NCBI GenBank assembly: GCA_028696365.1
Contig: JAQVHG010000169.1
Location: forward strand, 1 to 5,070
Source: Methanofollis sp.
Lineage (GTDB): Archaea; Halobacteriota; Methanomicrobia; Methanomicrobiales; Methanofollaceae
DNA length: 5,070 bases
Reading direction: 5' to 3'
The translations under genes were made by a program, and so were the position numbers. Below, piece after piece: positions 4,846-5,070 of the stretch (positions within the stretch are counted from its first letter, which is position 1; every line of letters starts with the position of its first letter). A model generated the notes under the pieces. It did no database searches and was not told where the DNA came from. It worked only from the letters and a program-made list of their open reading frames with translations.

Positions 4846-5070
4846 CGGTTCACTTGCACTGTGTATTTTCTTCGCACCTGGTTTGCACCTGGAAATAATC
4901 GCACATGCCGCGCCTGATCGGTCAACCAGGCATGTGTGCCAGTTTTCCCCCTCTCGTTTGCACTTTTCTACCATACACACGGCCACCATGGGTGCGGGGT
5001 GTTCTCCGGATCGTGTGCAAATTACCTGGGGGAGCTGTACACACTTCTCTCTCTGTACTCCTGTACCAAA
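4846..5070. other. Gene-free region with clustered TYGCAC words, possible upstream control region
   Basis: No gene is supported. TTGCAC or TCGCAC occurs at 4854, 4872, 4883, 4899 and 4958, and inverted (GTGCAA) at 5015. GCACCTGG is repeated exactly 11 bases apart (4874-4881 and 4885-4892), one DNA helical turn. CACATGCC (4902-4909) and GGCATGTG (4929-4936) form a perfect inverted repeat, followed by TTTTCCCC. A plus-strand frame from an ATG at 4988 stays open to the window edge (27 codons, several Cys), which is too short to call. The pattern suits binding sites ahead of a gene beyond 5070, but this is inference. Confidence 0.35.

Noticed and set aside
4569..4989. Short open frames on both strands over E3 and its right flank
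   Set aside because: They run through the inverted repeats of E3 and have low-complexity Pro/Arg/Gly content with no start signals.
4812..5070. tRNA or other structural RNA gene
   Set aside because: The hairpin at 4826-4845 is strong, but no cloverleaf, anticodon arm or T-loop sequence follows.

Overview
The window looks like chromosome from a GC-rich methanogenic euryarchaeon, most likely in the Methanomicrobiales (Methanoculleus/Methanofollis-like). This is inferred from several features together. Promoters are archaeal-type, with TATA boxes about 28 bases before apparently leaderless starts. There is a Thr/Pro-linker surface lipoprotein with very many N-glycosylation sequons. The proteins are a compact RNB exoribonuclease and a wHTH-nucleotidyltransferase/HEPN pair of a kind common in archaea. 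No marker gene fixes the species.

Layout. Positions 1-146 hold no gene I can assign. 147-469 is a first copy (E1) of a MITE-like intergenic element. 470-649 is a leader ending in a perfect palindrome that overlaps the likely TATA box. 650-1210 and 1197-1619 (+) are an overlapping two-gene operon: a winged-helix/MNT nucleotidyltransferase and a HEPN-domain protein, a probable type VII-like toxin-antitoxin module. 1637-1910 is a second element copy (E2), inverted relative to E1. 1998-3452 (-) is an RNB-family exoribonuclease. 3582-4343 (-) is a secreted lipoprotein with its own promoter and a T-tract terminator. 4483-4811 is a third element copy (E3). 4812-5070 is gene-free sequence with a strong hairpin and a cluster of TYGCAC words, possibly control sequence for a gene beyond the window.

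How it fits together. The nucleotidyltransferase probably silences the HEPN RNase by modifying it, and its fused winged helix may bind the palindrome and control the operon. The two minus-strand genes appear to be independent single transcription units. The least expected feature is the three copies of a roughly 275-330 bp element with matching inverted ends (GGCYCTGTAGAA...TTCTACAGRGCC) and a shared internal order of GC hairpins. Two of the copies bracket the toxin-antitoxin pair in opposite orientation.
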